A DNA stretch of 8,025 nucleotides from Candidatus Omnitrophota bacterium (GTDB taxonomy: Bacteria; Omnitrophota; Gorgyraeia; Gygaellales; Profunditerraquicolaceae). The stretch lies in NCBI GenBank assembly GCA_016867095.1, contig VGKK01000043.1, positions 1-8,025 on the forward strand, read 5' to 3'. Positions 3,978 through 8,025 of the stretch are shown in pieces (position 1 is the stretch's first letter; each line of letters opens with the position of its first letter). A model generated the notes under the pieces. That model was not told the DNA's origin. It ran no database searches and saw nothing but the letters and a program-made list of their open reading frames with translations. A program made the translations under genes and the position numbers.

Positions 3978-6506
3978 CTCCATGTCCAACCAGTTCTGGC
4001 CGTATTTAATATCCACTATTATCGGCACGGATAATTTTAAAACATTTTCCATCCTATCCTTTGCCAGCGCCGCCAATTCCTTTAATTCCTTTTCCGGCAG
4101 GTCAAAGACCAATTCATCGTGAATCTGCATAATCATCCGGGACTTTAATTTTTTGGCCTGTATTTGGCTGTCTATTTCAATCATCGCCAGCTTAATCAGG
4201 TCAGAAGCCGAGCCCTGGATAGGCGTATTTACCGCCTGGCGTTCGGCAAATTGCCGGATGTTCTGGTTCTTATTGTTAATTTCCGATATATACCTGCGCC
4301 TTCCCAATATCGTAGTCACAAAATTGTCCTGCTGGGCTTTTTTAATCTGCTCCTGGATATATTCCTTAACCCGCGGGTACCTGACAAAATAGGCGTCAAT
4401 AAAACCCTGCGCCTGGTCTTTTGAAATGCCCAAATCCCTGCTTAAACCATAGGCGCTCAGGCCATAAACAATCCCGAAGTTCACTCTTTTGGCGACCTCG
4501 CGCATAGAGTCGGTCACATCCTTTTCTTCCAGGCCATAAACTAAAGAAGCGGTGGCCTTGTGAATGTCTTTATTGTGCTTAAAGGCATGGATTAGGTTTT
4601 CATCGCCGGATAAATGCGCCAGAATCCTCAATTCTACCTGCGAATAATCTCCGGACAAAAGAAAGTAACCCTCGCCGGAGGCAATAATTGCCTGGCGGAT
4701 TTTCCTGCCGATATCGGTCTTTACCGGTATATTCTGCAGGTTGGGGTTGCTGGAGGAAAGCCTACCGGTCTCGGTGGCAGTCTGGTTAAAAGAAGTGTGC
4801 AGGCGCCCGGTTTTGGCATCCACGGCATCCGGCAGGGTATCCACATAAGTAGTTTTTAATTTCATCAGCTGGCGGTATTCCAGCAATAAGGCCGGCAGCT
4901 TATGCTGGGGCGCCAAAGCCCTTAAAACTTCTTCATCGGTAGAGGCGCCGGTCTTGGTCTTTTTTACTACCGGCAATTTTAAGCGCTCAAAAAGAATATC
5001 CCTTAATTGCTTGGGCGAATTGATGTTGAACTGCTCGCCGCTGGCGGCGTAAATATCCTCAATTAACTTTATCAGCCTGGCCTCTATATCCTGCGAAAGC
5101 TTTTTCAGCGCTTTAATGTCCAGTTTTATGCCGCAAATTTGCAGCCGCGCCAATACCTCCACTAACGGCATTTCTAAATCCCGGAAAAGCCCGGAAAGTA
5201 ATTTTGCCTCCAGCTCCTGTTCCAATTTCGGTTTTAACTCCAATATTAAAGACAGCGCTGCCTGGTTATCCATAACCTTGGCTACGGACTTGGCTAAATA
5301 ATCCCAGGCAATATCCGCTAAATCATATTCGGATTTGGCGGGATTCAAAAGATGCGCGGCGATTTCCAGGTCAAAAGATAAACCCGCCAGGGCGATATTG
5401 TCTTTGGCTAAAGACATCTTGATTTCTTTAAGGCCGAAGCCTGTCTTTTTTACTTTCGGGCTGGCTAATACTTCCGCTATGCCTTTGGAATTTTCTTTAT
5501 CCGCCTGGAAAAACTTGCCCTGCGCGCAGAAAACCATCTCTTCCAAACTTTGGCCGTAGAGGAACAGCTCCGCTCCGGTATCTATCAATTCCTTTAATGC
5601 CTTCTCGCCGATGGCTTCCAGTTTTACCTTACGGCTGTCATCCGCGGGAAGCGATAACTCATTGGCCAGCTTTTTAAACTCAAGGTATTTGAATAACCTT
5701 AATAACTCCTGCGGCCGGGACTGGCCTATTTTTAATTTCTCCAAATCCACTTCAATATCCGAACGCTCCCGCAAAACCGCCAATTCCTGATTTAACCTAA
5801 TTTTATCTATATTATCTTCTATGGCGCTCCTTAGTTTTTCCCTGGTTATCTTATCCAGGCGCTTTAATAAATTATCCAGGGAGCCGAATTTTTTAATCAG
5901 CTCAACGGCAGTCTTCTCGCCGATACCGGGGATGCCGGGGATATTATCCACGTCATCGCCCATCAGCGCGATAATATCCACCACGCTCTGCGGGTCCACC
6001 CCAAAGCGCTCCCGCACTTTTTTGTCATCATAGGTTACGCCCTCATCTTTGTAAGGGCTAAAGACCAGCGTCTGCTCATCCACCAGCTGCAGGATATCCT
6101 TATCCGAGCTGATAATCGTAGTAGCCAGCCCTTTGGTTTTCGCTTTTTTAGCCGCGGTAGCGATAATATCGTCCGCTTCATAACCGGCCTGCTCCAGGAT
6201 GGTGATACCGTAGGCGGCAATTATCTCCTTAATCAAGGGTATCTGGCCGGATAATGCATCGGGCATCGGCGGCCGGTGTATTTTATATTCGGCGAATTTC
6301 TTCTGCCGGAAGGTATCGCGGGACACGTCAAAACAGACCCCCAGGTATTCCGGCTTATTCTTCTTCAAAACCTTATTTAACATATTAATAAAGCCGTATA
6401 TCGCCCCGGTTGGCTGGCCAAAAGAAGTAGCCAGGCTTGGCAGGGCATAAAACGCCCGGTAACAAAAAGCAGTGGCATCAATAAGGTATAAACGCTTGCT
6501 ACTCAT
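3969..6506 (-). CDS. polA: DNA polymerase I (5' nuclease plus polymerase; proofreading site degenerate)
   Basis: This 845-residue protein fills gaps and removes RNA primers in replication and repair. The 5'-3' nuclease domain (about 1-290) is intact: Asp10, Asp60, GYEADD (108-113), SSDKD (133-137), GDDVDNIPG (183-191) and the helix-hairpin-helix PGIPGIGEKTA. The middle domain (about 295-450) has the 3'-5' exonuclease fold; FDLEIAAHLL (378-387) matches exo motif II. However, the DxE pair of motif I is missing: the equivalent stretch reads AELFLYGQSLEE (312-323), so proofreading is predicted to be lost. The polymerase domain has TETGRLSSSNPNLQNIP (578-594), motif A DYSQVELRILAHLSGD (620-635), motif B with Lys673, Phe677 and Tyr681, and motif C HDE (796-798). 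Phe677 is the residue that disfavours dideoxynucleotides in E. coli PolI. The start is ATG at 6504-6506 with only a weak Shine-Dalgarno. The length is somewhat shorter than the 928 residues of E. coli PolI. Confidence 0.97.
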   Translation of the reverse strand: MSSKRLYLIDATAFCYRAFYALPSLATSFGQPTGAIYGFINMLNKVLKKNKPEYLGVCFDVSRDTFRQKKFAEYKIHRPPMPDALSGQIPLIKEIIAAYGITILEQAGYEADDIIATAAKKAKTKGLATTIISSDKDILQLVDEQTLVFSPYKDEGVTYDDKKVRERFGVDPQSVVDIIALMGDDVDNIPGIPGIGEKTAVELIKKFGSLDNLLKRLDKITREKLRSAIEDNIDKIRLNQELAVLRERSDIEVDLEKLKIGQSRPQELLRLFKYLEFKKLANELSLPADDSRKVKLEAIGEKALKELIDTGAELFLYGQSLEEMVFCAQGKFFQADKENSKGIAEVLASPKVKKTGFGLKEIKMSLAKDNIALAGLSFDLEIAAHLLNPAKSEYDLADIAWDYLAKSVAKVMDNQAALSLILELKPKLEQELEAKLLSGLFRDLEMPLVEVLARLQICGIKLDIKALKKLSQDIEARLIKLIEDIYAASGEQFNINSPKQLRDILFERLKLPVVKKTKTGASTDEEVLRALAPQHKLPALLLEYRQLMKLKTTYVDTLPDAVDAKTGRLHTSFNQTATETGRLSSSNPNLQNIPVKTDIGRKIRQAIIASGEGYFLLSGDYSQVELRILAHLSGDENLIHAFKHNKDIHKATASLVYGLEEKDVTDSMREVAKRVNFGIVYGLSAYGLSRDLGISKDQAQGFIDAYFVRYPRVKEYIQEQIKKAQQDNFVTTILGRRRYISEINNKNQNIRQFAERQAVNTPIQGSASDLIKLAMIEIDSQIQAKKLKSRMIMQIHDELVFDLPEKELKELAALAKDRMENVLKLSVPIIVDIKYGQNWLDMEPA

Positions 6507-6513
6507 TAACTGT

Positions 6514-6529
6514 TACTGATGACTCAGTA
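6514..6529 (-). other. Small perfect inverted repeat just upstream of polA
   Basis: TACTGA (6514-6519) and TCAGTA (6524-6529) form a 6-bp stem with a 4-nt loop in the 66-bp TPR-polA gap, 8 nt before the polA ATG. There is no U-tract, so it is not an intrinsic terminator. It could be a weak leader hairpin or a small operator, or chance. No convincing promoter or strong Shine-Dalgarno is seen in the rest of this gap. Confidence 0.3.
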
Positions 6530-6572
6530 TCATACGGGATTCAAGTTATGGTAGGGATAAACTTGTGGGCTT

Positions 6573-7370
6573 CTATTTTAGCAAAGCCCTTCTTTGGGCC
6601 TCTTCAATAAATTTCTCAAGCTCTTTATTCGCGGGGTCAAAATACTGGGCATCCAAGGCCTCTTTTGCTGCGGCGGCAAAATCTCCTTTTTCAAAACTTT
6701 CTTTTGCCTTCTCAAACTGCTCCCGCGAGTAAGCCTTGTCATCCTTTTTTACGTCGGCTTTACCCTTGGGCTTACAGCCGGTCTTATCCTTGGATTTACT
6801 ACTTGGTTTATGGCTGGATTTGGAAGCGACCACATCATTCATCAGGCTAATGACTTCTTTTTCCTTAATCTGCCCTGGCGTCTCTTTTGACATCACCAGG
6901 CGTATATCTGCCAGGCGTTCTCTGGCCTTCTGCGCCCAGGGGTCATTGCTGGCGCCTAATTCCGCTCTTTTCTGCCAATAGAAACTTGCCTGCTCTAAAT
7001 CGCGCTTATTCTCATATATCAAAGCTAAATTTGAATAGGGGCTGAGATACTTCGGCTCTATTTTTATCGCCTTTAAATAATATTCCTCTGCCCGGCCGAG
7101 CTCGCCCCTTGACTCGTAGATGATGCCTAAATCATTATACGGAACCGCGTAATTCTCGTCTAACTCTATGGCCTTTTGGTATAATGTCAGCGCGTCTTCC
7201 ACATTACCGTTCTCTTGTAATTCCAACCCCTGCTGACGGTAAAAACGGGCCTCTTTCTGCAGGGCGGGCAAATCCTCTCTCGCCTTCTGGGCAAAAAGAA
7301 TAGCCGGCACGCCTACCGCAAGCAATAAGATTATAATTATTTTTTTGATGCTGATTTGGAAGGGTCGCAT
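6573..7370 (-). CDS. Exported or membrane-anchored tetratricopeptide-repeat protein
   Basis: A 265-residue protein of unknown specific function. Numbered from the ATG, residues 1-10 are basic and polar, residues 11-27 are a hydrophobic segment (IIIILLLAVGVPAILFA), and a possible signal peptidase site follows the final Ala. It is therefore secreted or held by an uncleaved anchor. Three TPR helix pairs follow, at about 42-73 (ENGNVEDALTLYQKAIELD), 74-107 and 108-139. Next comes a Lys/Ser-rich linker (about 183-212) and a last TPR-like helical pair (about 215-257). TPRs bind partner proteins; no enzymatic motif is present. The frame extends 7 codons upstream to a TTG at 7389-7391, but that codon overlaps the -10 box and would precede the transcript start, so I chose the ATG at 7368-7370. 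Its own promoter and a 66-bp gap to polA suggest it is regulated separately from acsB and perhaps reads into polA. Confidence 0.85.
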   Translation of the reverse strand: MRPFQISIKKIIIILLLAVGVPAILFAQKAREDLPALQKEARFYRQQGLELQENGNVEDALTLYQKAIELDENYAVPYNDLGIIYESRGELGRAEEYYLKAIKIEPKYLSPYSNLALIYENKRDLEQASFYWQKRAELGASNDPWAQKARERLADIRLVMSKETPGQIKEKEVISLMNDVVASKSSHKPSSKSKDKTGCKPKGKADVKKDDKAYSREQFEKAKESFEKGDFAAAAKEALDAQYFDPANKELEKFIEEAQRRALLK

Positions 7371-7382
7371 TTGTTGTATTCT

Positions 7383-7410
7383 ATTATACAACTTAAAGAT
7401 ACGGCGTCAA
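7383..7410 (-). promoter_or_regulatory. Sigma70-type promoter for the TPR gene
   Basis: On the minus strand a -35 box TTGACG (7405-7410) is separated by 16 bp from a perfect -10 box TATAAT (7383-7388). It lies in the 51-bp gap between the acsB stop and the TPR gene. The expected transcription start, about 7 bp past the -10, falls near 7376, only about 6 nt before the ATG at 7368-7370. No Shine-Dalgarno is visible in that space. The match to consensus is seen directly; activity is inferred. Confidence 0.72.
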
Positions 7411-7421
7411 GTAAAAAATAT

Positions 7422-8025
7422 TTATATTAACGGCCCCATCTCCAGGGCAGGATGGCGCGCTTTAGTCAGGTAATTCACCAGTTCTTCCGAAGTGGTGGCT
7501 TGCGCCTCATCCGCGATTTTATTGATCAAATCGGGTTCGCCCAGTTCCTGGCAGCGCTTGGTTAACTTTTCTCCCAAAAGCTCTTTTAATTCCCTGGGCA
7601 TCCAGACAATGCGCTTGAGGCCCCCTTCTGCCGAGATAAATTTTTTACTTAAGATATATAATTTACCTATTCCCAAAAACCCGGGGGTCTGCACGCCTCC
7701 GCCTACCGAGCCGGCTAAAGTCGTAAAGCTCATCCCGCAGGGAGTCATACCGGCGTAATCGCGGTGCACAATCATAAAGCCGTTGGCCTCGGGGATTATC
7801 GCCACAATACACTCAAAACAGCCGCAACTTGACTGCGGCGAGTCCATCAGCGAATACATACTGACTTTATCAATGCTCTTATTTGATTTCTGCTTCACAA
7901 ATTCGTTGATATTCTTCCACTGGCCTAACTTGGCGTCCAGCAGTTCTCCCTTTAATACCGGCTGGTTCGGCCCGGTAGGGGTAATTTCATAAGAGGCCTT
8001 GCCATCCAGCCAGGAATACGCCCCA
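7422..8025 (-). CDS. acsB: Acetyl-CoA synthase (CODH/ACS beta subunit), C-terminal part; 5' end outside the window
   Basis: This is the catalytic subunit that joins a methyl group (from the corrinoid protein), CO and CoA into acetyl-CoA in the Wood-Ljungdahl pathway; it is cytoplasmic. The frame stays open from the TAA at 7422-7424 to the window edge, giving 200 visible codons. The GTG at 7896-7898 is an internal valine and not the start, because the upstream codons read as family sequence (GAYSWLDGK..., PTGPNQP, GQWKNINEF). The signature SCGCFECI is at fragment residues 66-73; Cys67 and Cys69 correspond to the Cys-Gly-Cys pair that holds the proximal metal of the Ni-Fe-S A-cluster. It is followed by YAGMTPCGM, AGSVGGGVQTPGF and RIVWMPRELKE, all typical of the family. 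The earlier A-cluster cysteines would lie outside the window. The fragment alone cannot separate bacterial AcsB from archaeal-type CdhC; bacterial neighbours favour AcsB. No terminator hairpin is visible after the stop. Confidence 0.96.
   Translation of the reverse strand, partial: GAYSWLDGKASYEITPTGPNQPVLKGELLDAKLGQWKNINEFVKQKSNKSIDKVSMYSLMDSPQSSCGCFECIVAIIPEANGFMIVHRDYAGMTPCGMSFTTLAGSVGGGVQTPGFLGIGKLYILSKKFISAEGGLKRIVWMPRELKELLGEKLTKRCQELGEPDLINKIADEAQATTSEELVNYLTKARHPALEMGPLI

Noticed and set aside
3969..6506. Frameshift or truncation in polA given its shorter length
   Set aside because: All nuclease and polymerase motifs are in order in one frame; 845 residues is within the range of bacterial PolI.
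7371..7391. TTG start adding seven residues to the TPR protein
   Set aside because: The codon overlaps the -10 box and would lie upstream of the predicted transcript start; the ATG gives a normal signal-peptide N-terminus.
7896..7898. GTG as the true start of the acetyl-CoA synthase fragment
   Set aside because: The frame stays open to the window edge and the upstream residues are clear family sequence, so this codon is an internal valine.

Overview
The window reads as an ordinary bacterial chromosome segment from an uncultivated-looking anaerobe. Every supported gene is on the minus strand, so transcription runs from high to low coordinates. Reading in that direction, the order is: the C-terminal third of acetyl-CoA synthase (7422-8025, cut by the window edge), a secreted or membrane-anchored TPR protein (6573-7370), DNA polymerase I (3969-6506), glycogen synthase (2559-3947), dephospho-CoA kinase (1940-2581), transcription terminator Rho (703-1959) and ribosomal protein bL31 (315-521). 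The acetyl-CoA synthase implies a Wood-Ljungdahl carbon pathway. Together with a bacterial housekeeping set this fits anaerobic lineages such as Omnitrophota, but the phylum is inference and is not proven by these genes.

From polA to rpmE the genes look co-transcribed. The polA-glgA gap is 21 bp, glgA overlaps coaE by 23 bp, and coaE overlaps rho by 20 bp. A hairpin spans the polA stop codon and touches the glgA Shine-Dalgarno. The TPR gene has its own sigma70-like promoter (TTGACG, 16 bp, TATAAT), which sits so close to the ATG that the transcript would be almost leaderless. Most of the operon is basic information processing plus one storage-carbon enzyme and the last step of CoA synthesis. 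CoA is also the substrate of the neighbouring acetyl-CoA synthase.

The unusual material is non-coding and surrounds rpmE. Upstream of rpmE (541-678) is a 138-bp inverted repeat. Each arm is an array of three octamers, one hexamer and three octamers (consensus NNATCRGA, with GCGRGA in the middle). Downstream of rpmE (1-314) is a cluster of palindromic elements. Three identical 45-bp tandem units lie in one orientation, a 53-bp hairpin follows, and then comes a 76-bp element with perfect 10-bp terminal inverted repeats. That last element carries a diverged copy of the 45-bp unit in the opposite orientation. The two versions differ in a stem by paired, compensating substitutions, and both are preceded by the same ATAACTTA box. 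This looks like an intergenic structured repeat family that I cannot match to a named one, and it is the best candidate for something undescribed here.

Protein-level oddities are smaller. Rho has a non-standard P-loop (Gln179, Tyr181, Ser182, Val186 in E. coli numbering). PolA keeps its 5' nuclease and polymerase sites but has lost the proofreading DxE motif.
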